From Aquibium oceanicum (GTDB lineage: Bacteria; Pseudomonadota; Alphaproteobacteria; Rhizobiales; Rhizobiaceae), in NCBI RefSeq assembly GCF_001889605.1, contig NZ_CP018171.1:4300501-4364500 (forward strand): a DNA stretch of 64,000 nt, given 5' to 3'. The number at the start of each line of letters is the position of its first letter. Position 1 is the stretch's first letter. The notes beneath the pieces were generated by a model. It had not been told where the DNA came from and made no database searches. It worked only from the letters and a program-made list of their open reading frames with translations. Of this stretch, positions 28,431 through 38,738 are shown in pieces. The position numbers and the translations under genes are program-made.

Positions 28431-30334
28431 CTATTCCCTGTCGAACCAGAAGGTGTCGGGCATGTAGACGCCGAAATAGGCGACCGGCGAGAAGGCGTAG
28501 ATGCCCTTGTCGGGCACGTTCCTGAGGCTGTTGCGAACCACCACCGGCTGCAGCGCGCCGTTGATGGTGCCGATGGTGAAGACCTGATCGGTGAAGATCG
28601 ACAGCATCTGGTGCCAGATCGCCCTGCGTTCGGCCGTGTCCGAGGACACGCGCCACTGCTGGAAGAGATCGGCGAGCCGCTGCACTTCGGGAAGCTCGAT
28701 CTTCTCGCCGGCCATCCCGCCCGTTTCCAGGAACTGGCCCCATTTCGGCCAGGAGCCCTGCACGGACGAGACCGGCGCCAGTTCCTCGGGCGGCATGTCG
28801 GGCGTGGCGTAGCCGATGTTGAGGCCGGACCAGACCGACATCATCGTATCGCCGGACAGGAAACGGCGGCGCATGTTGTCGAGCTGCATGGAGCGCGGGA
28901 AGACGCGCAGGCCGAGCTTGCCCCAGTATTCCACGACGAGCTGGGTGACGTCGGATTCCTCGTTGCCGCCGGCAAGCTCGATGATCAGCTCGGCCCGGCG
29001 CCCGTCCGGCAGATGGCGCCAGCCGTAGCGGCCGCGCTCCAGCCCGATCTCGTCGAGCAGGGCGTTGGCCCGGTCTGGATCGTAGGCGGCCCAGGCCTGC
29101 TCGTATTCGGGCTTGTAGAGCGGCGAACCCGGCAGGACGCAGTTCGCGGCCGGGTTGGCGAGGCCGAAATAGAACTGCTGGTTGATCTCCTCGCGATGGA
29201 CGGCGAGCGACAGGGCGCGGCGGAACCGAACGTCGTGGAAGAGCGCCCGCCACACCGGATCGTTGACGTTTAGGTTCGGAACGTAGGCGACCTGCGAGCC
29301 GGTGCCGTCCTTCCACAGCCTGACGTCGAAATCATGCGCGGCGGCACCCTGCTTCAGGAAGGTGTAGTTGTCGAAGCGCAGATAGCGGGCCTGGAGGTCG
29401 CTGTCGCCGCTGCCGGTCTTGGCCGGAATGATGTCGGCGGAGCTGATGCCGAAATAGACCTCGTCGACATAAGGGAGCTGGCGGCCGGACGGGTCGACAC
29501 GGTGGAAATACGGATTGCGCTTGAAGATGTAGCGCTCTGCCGGCGGCGGCGTGGTGTTCATCCACGGTTCGAGCGTCGGGAGATCGGGATTTTCGGGGCG
29601 GTAGGCGCGTGCCTTCACGGTGTGAAGCGCCACCCAGTCGCGCGAATTGTTCTCCGCCACGAGACGTTCGAGGTCCTCCGCCGCGGCATACTTCGCGTGG
29701 AACTGCTTCAGGTAGTGCGCCGGCTGGGCGATGTAGTTCGGGCTCGCCCCGGCGAGAGAAGGCAGGAACTGCGGGTTCGGCCTCGGCCAGGTGTAGCGCA
29801 CCGTCAGGTCGTCGACGACCTCGAAGACCGGCGGCTCGCCGTCCACGAGCATGACCGCCGACACGCCGCCGCGCGACAGCGCCTCGTCGTTCTCGACGTC
29901 TTCCCAGGTGTAGCGGAAATCCTCGGCGGTGAAGGGATGTCCGTCCGACCAGCGATGGCCGGGACGCAGGCGGAAGGTGAAGATGCGCCCCTCCTCCACC
30001 TGGTAGTCGAGGAGGATGTCGGCCACGAGGTCGAGCTTCTCGTCGAAGCCGACCATGCGCGAATAGCCGTAGATGGTCATCATGCGGATGTCCTTGGCGT
30101 CGGACATCAGCATGCTCAGCCGGCCGCCGTGGCGTCCCTCGGCCTTGCCGCGCTGTTCGAAGTCGACGACGCGGGGCACCAGCGGCAGGCGATCGCGCAT
30201 CGGCGGCATGTCGCCGGCCTCGACCGCGCTCTTCAGGGACGGCGGCTCGTCGGCCGGGGCGGCAACGGCGAGCCTCGGCATGGCGAGGACCCCGGCCGTG
30301 CCGAGCAACAGCGCCCGACGGGACATGCGCAGGG

Positions 30335-30338
<4 letters not shown>
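28431..30338 (-). CDS. ABC importer substrate-binding protein, family 5, large Tat-type
   Basis: A 635-residue binding protein, about 100 residues longer than peptide-binding DppA/OppA proteins. The signal region has a twin-arginine pattern (SRRALLLG at residues 6-13), so export through Tat is likely. The family-5 fold is shown by RIFTFRLRPGHRWSDGHPFT and DFRYTWEDV. Such large family-5 proteins often bind oligosaccharides or long peptides; the ligand is unknown. The ATG at 30338 overlaps the ATPase stop by 4 nt. Confidence 0.87.
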
Positions 30339-32269
<1,931 letters not shown>

Positions 32270-32420
32270 CGCCCCACTCCCCCGAGTTCGCCGATTTGCA
32301 GCATAGCCGCCAGCCGCCGAATTGGAGCGGAGTTTTGCAATTCCCCACCGTCGCGGCAAGGGGCAGAAGGTGCGGATCAGACATTTGTTTCCCGGCCGTT
32401 CCGCGTCCCGCGCGCCTCTC

Positions 32421-33023
32421 TCAGATCGAATGGAGCCGCCCGTCGCGACAAGCGAAGACGCGATCGTGCGGCACCGCGATGCGCATGGCGTCGGCTTCGG
32501 CAAGCCCCTCTAGCATGGCGAACATGACGCGCAGATTGCCGCTGTGTGAAACCAGGATGAAGGCACGATCGCCCGGCAGGTCTTCGATCAGCGAGCGCAT
32601 GTCCGCGGCCGTCTCCTGATGGCTCGTGCCGCCCTGCGGCGCGAAGCGCCAGCGGTCGACCTTGCGAAGCCTGCGTTCCGCCGGGAAGCGGTCCTTCACC
32701 TCGTGCGTGGTCAACCCCTCCCAGCGGCCGAACCCGGCCTCGACGAGCCTCGGATCAATCCTGCGCGCGCTCTCCGGAATGGCGAGTTCGTCGGCGATGA
32801 TGCCCATCGTCTCGACGCAGCGCGACAGTGGCGAACTCAGGATCTCGACGCCCTTCGGAGCATCCGGGTCGGCATCGAGGTACGCGCGAAGCCGCCGCGC
32901 GTTTGCCAGCGCTTGGCGTCGCCCCTCGGCACTGAGCGGAATGTCGCTGCGGCCCTGGAAGCGCCCCTCCTCGTTCCACCGGGTCTGGCCGTGCCTCACG
33001 AGGTAGAACGTGTTTTTGATCAT
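32421..33023 (-). CDS. Histidine phosphatase family protein
   Basis: A 200-residue phosphoglycerate-mutase-like phosphatase. The phosphohistidine motif is L-V-R10-H11-G-Q-T, the second arginine lies in GRFQGRSDIPLS, and the late histidine is in LVSHSGNLRV. EAGFGRWEGLT contains the catalytic glutamate region. This branch includes alpha-ribazole and broad-specificity sugar phosphatases; the substrate cannot be decided. It lies upstream of the importer operon on the same strand with a 151-bp gap, and its start is 45 bp from that of the divergent mechanosensitive channel. Confidence 0.85.
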   Translation of the reverse strand: MIKNTFYLVRHGQTRWNEEGRFQGRSDIPLSAEGRRQALANARRLRAYLDADPDAPKGVEILSSPLSRCVETMGIIADELAIPESARRIDPRLVEAGFGRWEGLTTHEVKDRFPAERRLRKVDRWRFAPQGGTSHQETAADMRSLIEDLPGDRAFILVSHSGNLRVMFAMLEGLAEADAMRIAVPHDRVFACRDGRLHSI

Positions 33024-33068
33024 GATTTATCGTAGGATCGGCCCTGATCGTGCGATGGGTAGCGGCGG

Positions 33069-35573
33069 ATGCGCACGAAGACAACGGCGGAAGTGGGGAA
33101 GCTGCGGATGTTCCTGAAGGCGATTGGGTTCGGAATGCCTCGTGCGCTGCCTCTTGCCATACTGGCGTTCGCGGCGATTGCGACGATGTCCTGGACCGGC
33201 GGCCCCGCCGCCTACGCCCAGGAGGCGGCAGCGGGCGGTCAGACCGCCGGCCTCGACGCGCTGATCGAACAGGCGCGCAAGGACGGCTCCACCGTCATTG
33301 TCGTGCAGCCGAATTCGACGGCCGCGCCCGCCGAGGAGATGCCGATGGCGATGACGCTGTCGCCCGACAGCCTGCTCCAGGCGCGCGAGAACCTGAAGCG
33401 AATGGTGGCGAACTCCATCATCTACCTGAAGTACATGCCGGAATCGCTGCGCGCGGCGAGCCCGAACGGCCAGCCGCACTGGCTTCTCATCGCTGTCGCG
33501 ACCGCGGTGGCCGGCCTCGTGGCGGGACGGCTTGCCTTCAAGCTGATGACAGGCTGGGGACGCGACCATTTCCGCTACCTTTATCGTCCCGAAGACACGC
33601 GGCTGTCGGCGAAGCTCGGCTACCTTCTGGCGCGGGCCGGATGGACGCTCCTGAGTTCCGCGGTGATGTTCGTGACCGCGGTGCTGGTGGCGGTGATATT
33701 CGACACCGGCCACGAGCCGTCACGCACGACGATCTTCGTCATCATCTCGACCTACGTGGCCTATCGCATCCTGCGAACCGTCATCTTCTGGAACTTCTTC
33801 GCGCCCGGCGCATCCGCGCACAGGCTGATCAACCTGTCCGACGAAGCGGCCGAGCGGCTCTTCCGCGACTGGGCGATCATTCTGGCGGTCGGGGCCACGA
33901 TCATTGGCCTGTGCCGCTGGATCCTTGTCCTGCCGCCGCCGGAAGGCGTGGTCGGCATGTCCATGGTGGCGGTCAACCACGACGCGCAGAACATGGCCTT
34001 CATCCTGGGCATGCTGATCTGTGCCCTGATGATGGCTGGCATGGCGCTCAGGCACAACAAGGAACTGAACGAGATCGTGCTCGGCCGCGACGAGACCACG
34101 CGGAAATCGCCGTTGCGCCGTGCCACGGTCTTTCTCGCGCTGCCCGCCACGCTGATCTATCTCGTGTTTGCATGGCTCGTGAGTTCAGTCAGGCTGACGC
34201 TCGGGCATCCGGGCGGATACGTCCCGGTCCTTGCACCCATCCTGGTCTTCGTCGCCGGCGTCTTCGCCTATGCTGTCGCCGCCTATCTTCTCGAGATCCT
34301 CTACGAGCGCCGCGCCGCGTCCCACCGCCGCCGCCAGCTCCTGAAGTTGCAGGCCGAACGGCGCGCCTGGCGCCGTGCCGAGGCCTCCAAGGAGATGATG
34401 GCAGAGATGAACGAGGACGTCCGCGAGATGCTGGAGGACGGCGACGAGATGACCGTCATGGCTCCCGTGTCGCGGCCCACCACGACGATCCAGCCTTACT
34501 TCCCGGCGTTCAAGGAGTTCTTCCAGAACAGCATCCAGGCGACCATCCTCGTGGTCTGCTGTGGCGAGCTCGCGCGCCTGTGGGGCGCAGATCTCGGCCG
34601 CGAGGGCGGGCACTGGTTCGCGTCGTCGCTGGACATCCTCCTGGTCATCATCGTCGCCGCCTCGCTCTATCGGGCGGTGAACCGGTTCATCGACCACAAG
34701 ATCATCGAGGAAGGCGGCACGCTGGACGACAACGCCGCCAATCCCGGCGAGGGCGAGGGAGAGGGCGGCAAGGGGCAGACGCGCATCGCGACGCTGCTGC
34801 CGATCTTCCGGAACGTCATCGTGACCCTGCTGGTGGCGATCGGCGCGATGATGGTTCTGGCAAATCTGGGCGTCGACATCGGCCCGCTCTTCGCCGGCGC
34901 CGGCGTGGTCGGCATCGCGGTCGGTTTCGGCGCGCAGACGCTGATCCGCGACATCTTCTCCGGCGCATTCTTCCTGCTCGACGATGCGTTCCGAAAGGGC
35001 GAGTACATCGAGATCGGCACCGTGAAGGGCGTTGTGGAGAAGATATCCATGCGCTCCTTCCAGCTGCGCCACCATCTCGGAGCGGTTCACACGGTGCCTT
35101 TCGGCGAGATCCACCAGCTCACCAACTATTCGCGCGACTGGGTGATGATGAAGCTGCCGCTTCGCCTCACATACGACACCGACATCGAGAAGGTGCGCAA
35201 GCTGGTGAAGAAGATCGGGCAGCGGCTGCTCGACGATCCGGTGGTCGGGCACCTGTTCCTGCAGCAGCTGAAATCGCAGGGCGTCTATTCGATGGAGGAT
35301 TCGGCGATGATCGTGCGGGTCAAGTTCATGACCCGTCCCGGGGACCAGTTCGTCACCCGCAAGGTCGTCTATGCCGCCATCCGCGAGGTCTTCGCGGCCG
35401 AAGGCATTCGCTTCGCGCACCGCGAGGTCACGGTGCGGCTGGCCGACGGGCATAGGTCCGACGACCTGACCGAGGAACAGAAGAAGGCGATCGCCGGCTC
35501 GGTGCGCTCCGTGGTCGACGATGCCCAGGCGGCGGCGAACGATTCGGCCAAGACGGCTGCCGCCGCGCTCTGA
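33069..35573 (+). CDS. MscS family mechanosensitive channel with large N-terminal region
   Basis: An 834-residue inner-membrane protein. A signal peptide or first helix (ALPLAILAFAAIATMSW) is followed by a periplasmic region and many helices. The pore helix and beta domain are recognisable near residues 605-640 in GVVGIAVGFGAQ and FFLLDDAFRKGEYIEIG. The length and N-terminal extension place it with MscK/YbdG-like members rather than minimal MscS, and it probably protects against osmotic downshock. An acidic, methionine-rich stretch near 440-470 (MMAEMNEDVREMLEDGDEM) is cytoplasmic or linker. A second start at ATG 33108, with GGGGA upstream, is equally plausible. Confidence 0.87.
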   Translation: MRTKTTAEVGKLRMFLKAIGFGMPRALPLAILAFAAIATMSWTGGPAAYAQEAAAGGQTAGLDALIEQARKDGSTVIVVQPNSTAAPAEEMPMAMTLSPDSLLQARENLKRMVANSIIYLKYMPESLRAASPNGQPHWLLIAVATAVAGLVAGRLAFKLMTGWGRDHFRYLYRPEDTRLSAKLGYLLARAGWTLLSSAVMFVTAVLVAVIFDTGHEPSRTTIFVIISTYVAYRILRTVIFWNFFAPGASAHRLINLSDEAAERLFRDWAIILAVGATIIGLCRWILVLPPPEGVVGMSMVAVNHDAQNMAFILGMLICALMMAGMALRHNKELNEIVLGRDETTRKSPLRRATVFLALPATLIYLVFAWLVSSVRLTLGHPGGYVPVLAPILVFVAGVFAYAVAAYLLEILYERRAASHRRRQLLKLQAERRAWRRAEASKEMMAEMNEDVREMLEDGDEMTVMAPVSRPTTTIQPYFPAFKEFFQNSIQATILVVCCGELARLWGADLGREGGHWFASSLDILLVIIVAASLYRAVNRFIDHKIIEEGGTLDDNAANPGEGEGEGGKGQTRIATLLPIFRNVIVTLLVAIGAMMVLANLGVDIGPLFAGAGVVGIAVGFGAQTLIRDIFSGAFFLLDDAFRKGEYIEIGTVKGVVEKISMRSFQLRHHLGAVHTVPFGEIHQLTNYSRDWVMMKLPLRLTYDTDIEKVRKLVKKIGQRLLDDPVVGHLFLQQLKSQGVYSMEDSAMIVRVKFMTRPGDQFVTRKVVYAAIREVFAAEGIRFAHREVTVRLADGHRSDDLTEEQKKAIAGSVRSVVDDAQAAANDSAKTAAAAL

Positions 35574-35598
35574 CACCAGCCCCCCAGGACAATGCTCG

Positions 35599-36456
35599 AT
35601 GGCGCGCCCGCTGGCTCCGCTCGACACGACCACGCAATTCGGCCTGCGGCGAGCGGGATGGCTCGTCAGGGCACTGTGGCGGCTCACCGTCACGTCGGCC
35701 TTGCCGGCGCGCTGGCGCAAGCGTCTGCGAAAGGCTCTCGCCAAGCGCCGGCCCGGACCGTTCGACGCGACCGTCGAGGGCATCGACATGCGCCTCTATC
35801 CGGCGGAAAACCGTGACGACCGGGTTCTCCTCGGACTTGGCAGGCTCCCGGAGGCGGACGAACATGGGCTCATCCGGCCTTTCGTCGGTCCCGGCAAGTT
35901 GTTCGTGGATATCGGGGCCAACGTCGGCACCTATTCGCTCTGGGTGGCGCGGACGGCCGCTCCGAACACCAGGGTCGTCGCATTCGAACCGCACCCGCGC
36001 ACCTTCGCCAAACTCGCCTTCAACCTCGCGGCGAACGCCGCTGAAAACGTCGTGGCGAAGAACCTCGCCATCGCCGGCGAAGCCGGTTCGATGCAGCTGT
36101 TCAGCGACGGCGGCGGCAACATCGGCCACGCCTCGCTGCTGAAAGAGGGGGCGGGCACCGTTCGCAGCACGGAAACGGTGCAGGTCGCGCCTCTGAGCCT
36201 GGTGCTGGGGGACCTCGGGATCGAGAGGATCGATCTTCTCAAGATCGACGTCGAAGGCTTCGAGGACCGCGCGCTGCTGCCGCTGTTCGACCAGGCGCCG
36301 GCAACGCTCTGGCCGCGGGCGATCCTCATCGAGACCGTGCTGTCGCACCTGTGGGAACGCGACTGTCTCGGCGAACTGGCGGCGAAGGGCTATCGCCGAC
36401 AGGCGGCGACCGCGGAGAACGTGCTTCTGGTCCGCGGTCGTACCCAAGACCCGTGA
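35599..36456 (+). CDS. FkbM family methyltransferase
   Basis: A 285-residue S-adenosylmethionine-dependent methyltransferase. Motif I appears as LFVDIGANVGTYSLW near residues 95-109, the acidic post-I residue as VVAFEPHPRTF, and the FkbM-specific IDLLKIDVEGFEDRAL near 212. Members O-methylate sugars, polyketides or other small molecules. The basic N-terminal 60 residues precede the fold. It lies 25 bp after the channel gene and is separated by a structured gap from a NodU-type carbamoyltransferase on the other strand; both are tailoring enzymes, but joint action is only a suggestion. Confidence 0.85.
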   Translation: MARPLAPLDTTTQFGLRRAGWLVRALWRLTVTSALPARWRKRLRKALAKRRPGPFDATVEGIDMRLYPAENRDDRVLLGLGRLPEADEHGLIRPFVGPGKLFVDIGANVGTYSLWVARTAAPNTRVVAFEPHPRTFAKLAFNLAANAAENVVAKNLAIAGEAGSMQLFSDGGGNIGHASLLKEGAGTVRSTETVQVAPLSLVLGDLGIERIDLLKIDVEGFEDRALLPLFDQAPATLWPRAILIETVLSHLWERDCLGELAAKGYRRQAATAENVLLVRGRTQDP

Positions 36457-36479
36457 ACCCGCGGCGGTTGCAGCACTCA

Positions 36480-36800
36480 TTGCCGCCAAGATGCGGATCG
36501 ACTATATTCGGAGGTGGAGAGCGAGCTTTCGCCCGCCCTCCGTTCGCCTACGAGAAAAGGCGGACTCGGACGATGACTTGCCAGCCAGTCCGGGTCCACC
36601 TGATCTCGAAGCTGACGCTCAACGGTTTTTGCCGCATGATCGTCACCTCCGTTCGAGAGCAAGGCTGTTGCCGCAGCCGGGGAAGCCCATCTTCCCCGGT
36701 TGCGCCGGCTGGCCTCGGCGCGATCTGCTTCTGCCCTCGACGGCAGCGACTTTAGCGGGTTTTACGGATTTTCTGCAACCGGATGAAAGACCTGGTTGCA
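36480..36800 (+). ncRNA. Candidate structured transcript (hairpin-rich gap, no protein assigned)
   Basis: The gap 36457-36813 holds no convincing gene. Promoter-like boxes TTGCCG (36480-36485) and TATATT (36503-36508) are 17 bp apart. Downstream are a 10-bp stem GGACTCGGAC/GTCCGGGTCC (36562-36571 with 36588-36597, one G-T pair), a 13-bp stem GCAGCCGGGGAAG/CTTCCCCGGTTGC (36673-36703, loop CCCAT) and a 7-bp stem TGCAACC/GGTTGCA (36774-36800). CCGGTTGC (36696-36703) could instead pair with GCAACCGG (36775-36782), so exclusive folds are possible. A short frame from ATG 36573 (MTCQPVRVHL, up to 60 codons) might be a leader peptide. No plus-strand gene follows; transcription would run antisense into the carbamoyltransferase. 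Confidence 0.4.
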
Positions 36801-36813
36801 AACGTGGGACCGA

Positions 36814-38373
36814 TCAGGCGCGGCGGTAGAAGGTCTCGCCGACCACGAAGCCGTCGAGTCCCGTCTCCCGCACGTAACCTACCAGGTCGCTCATGCGGTT
36901 GATGAAGCCCTTGCCGGAGAAATTGAGCGAGGTGTTGCACAAAACGCCGTAGCCCGTGGCGCGCTTGAATTCGGTGAGAAGCGCGTGGATCTGCGGGTTC
37001 TGCTCGCGCGTCACGGTCTGCGCACGCGCGGAACCGTCGACATGGGTGACGGCCTTGATGGCATCGGTCTTCACGCGCTGGAAATAGAGCATGTGCGGGC
37101 TCGGGCCGTGGTTCTCGAACAGCCGGTCCATCTCATCCTCGAGCAGGATCGGCGCGATCGGCCGGAACCCCTCTCGCTTCTTGATGGCGTTGAGGCGCGT
37201 GTGCATCTCGCTGGTGAAGGGGGCAGCGATCAGGGAACGGTTGCCGAGCGCGCGCGGACCGATCTCGTAGCGGCCCTGGACCCAGGCGAGGACGGCGCCG
37301 TCCGCCAGCGCCTTGGCGATCTCGGCCTCCCGCATCGGCACGGCCTGGAAGCCGGAAAGGTCCGCCTCGTCGTGGACGAAGTCCTCGCCGGCATAGGCGC
37401 TCCATTCGATCTTGGCATCGCCGGTGAGGCGATACTGCGCATCGGCCGCGGTGCCGATCGCGGAGCCGGAATCGTTGGTGCAGGGCTGGACGAAGATATC
37501 GGCGAACAGGCCCGTGCCCTTCCACTCGCTGTTCCAGTCGCAGTTCAGCCCGCAGCCGCCGGAGACCAGCAGCGGCAGGCCGTCGGACATCCCGGCCTTC
37601 GCGAAATCGAGGAAGCGCTCGAAGATCGCGTCCTGGAAACGGCGGGCGAGGTTGCGGAATTCCGCAGTTTCCAGGCCGATGTCGCAGAACGGGGTATCGG
37701 TGAAATCCGCCTTGCGCAGCGGCGCGGCGACGGCGTCCCAGGAGATCAGCCTCTCGATCAGCGCGCGCTCCTCCGGCGTCTCGGCCGAGGGCTGCCCGTA
37801 GCCAGCGATTGCCATCAGTTTGCCGGCATCCTCGCGGCGGCTCTTGCGCGCATCGATCGGGTAGGTCGGGTCGGCGAGGCCGTAGAGGAAACCGTATTTG
37901 TGGCCCGGCCCGCTCATCGGCGTGCCGAGCTTCGTCACCTGCAGATTTTCGTCGATGCGGTAAAAGCTGCCGAGGACGCCTTCCCAGACGAGCGCGTAGC
38001 AGGCCTGCCCCTGGGGGAACGGCGACATGGCGTAGGTGCCGACGATGTGCGACCGCTCGTGCGAGGAAGAGAAGTAGCGGATGTCGCGACCCATGAAGCG
38101 GTGCGGCCGGTCGAAAATGTTTCCCTCGTCGTGCCCGAAATAGCCGGCGCCGATCGGGTCGCCCATCGGGCGGAACGAACCCATCCAGCCGGAGACGCCG
38201 AGGACATCCGGAACGCCGCCGCAAAGCCCGAGGCCATGCAGCAGGAGCTCGGGGGTGATCGGCGCGTAACGCGGGCCGGAATCCTTTTCCGCCTCGATCG
38301 AGAACGCGAGCCTGCCGTCCTCCAACATGGCGACATGGCCGTCATGACCGGGTTTATAGGCGAAGATCTTCAT
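36814..38373 (-). CDS. NodU/CmcH family carbamoyltransferase
   Basis: A 519-residue enzyme expected to move a carbamoyl group from carbamoyl phosphate, via carbamoyl-AMP, to a hydroxyl of a sugar or antibiotic-like molecule. Family elements are the N-terminal HDGHVAMLEDG (Kae1-like domain), LLVSGGCGLNCDWN near residue 250, YEIGPRALGNRSLIA near 368, EGFRPIAPILLED near 395 and GVLCNTSLNFSG near 475. Length is a little below NodU (about 560). No nod genes are present, so a nodulation role should not be assumed. The neighbouring FkbM methyltransferase suggests a common decorating theme. Confidence 0.85.
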   Translation of the reverse strand: MKIFAYKPGHDGHVAMLEDGRLAFSIEAEKDSGPRYAPITPELLLHGLGLCGGVPDVLGVSGWMGSFRPMGDPIGAGYFGHDEGNIFDRPHRFMGRDIRYFSSSHERSHIVGTYAMSPFPQGQACYALVWEGVLGSFYRIDENLQVTKLGTPMSGPGHKYGFLYGLADPTYPIDARKSRREDAGKLMAIAGYGQPSAETPEERALIERLISWDAVAAPLRKADFTDTPFCDIGLETAEFRNLARRFQDAIFERFLDFAKAGMSDGLPLLVSGGCGLNCDWNSEWKGTGLFADIFVQPCTNDSGSAIGTAADAQYRLTGDAKIEWSAYAGEDFVHDEADLSGFQAVPMREAEIAKALADGAVLAWVQGRYEIGPRALGNRSLIAAPFTSEMHTRLNAIKKREGFRPIAPILLEDEMDRLFENHGPSPHMLYFQRVKTDAIKAVTHVDGSARAQTVTREQNPQIHALLTEFKRATGYGVLCNTSLNFSGKGFINRMSDLVGYVRETGLDGFVVGETFYRRA

Positions 38374-38522
38374 GCGGACTCCGGACTGGACTGGCTCGGC
38401 GATCCGTAGTCAGGCGTCAGGCGTCTGTCCATAGTGCCGCGCCCGATCCGTCCAGGTAGACCGTCCCAGGTGATCGCGACGAAAGATTTCGTTTCCAGAC
38501 GGAATAGGTCTAGGATCGGGGA

Positions 38523-38732
38523 ATGCAACGGATGATCATGTTCATCGCTGCGGCCTGCTTCGCTTCGATCTGGCAGCCGGCCTTCGCGGCACCGGAGAAA
38601 CAGCCGGTGAGTACGCCCACGACCAAGCCGCCTGCCGCGAAGAAAAAGCCTCGCCCGAGGCCCAGCGGCCCGATCGCCGTTCCGCAAGGCCCCGCGGCAC
38701 CTCCCGGAGTGCCGATCCCCTATCCGAACTGA
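38523..38732 (+). CDS. Small secreted proline-rich protein
   Basis: A 69-residue product with an apparent signal peptide (MQRMIMFIAAACFASIW, cleavage near AFA-APE) and a mature part of about 45 residues dominated by proline, lysine and alanine (PAAKKKPRPRPSGP, PGVPIPYPN). No family was recognised. Similar small proline-rich exported proteins are often predicted in rhizobia without known function. It ends 6 bp before the metH stop on the other strand. Confidence 0.5.
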   Translation: MQRMIMFIAAACFASIWQPAFAAPEKQPVSTPTTKPPAAKKKPRPRPSGPIAVPQGPAAPPGVPIPYPN

Positions 38733-38738
38733 CGGAGT

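Noticed and set aside
36573-36755. A 60-codon frame as an ordinary gene
   Set aside because: No family, a weak ribosome-binding site, and most of it lies in hairpin arms; it is kept only as a possible leader peptide.
36774-36800. Terminator for the carbamoyltransferase gene
   Set aside because: The 7-bp stem is followed on the minus strand by A-rich, not T-rich, sequence.
36814-38373. Evidence for nodulation because of the NodU-like gene
   Set aside because: No nodA/B/C, nodD, nod box, nif or fix gene is present; the family is widespread outside symbiosis.
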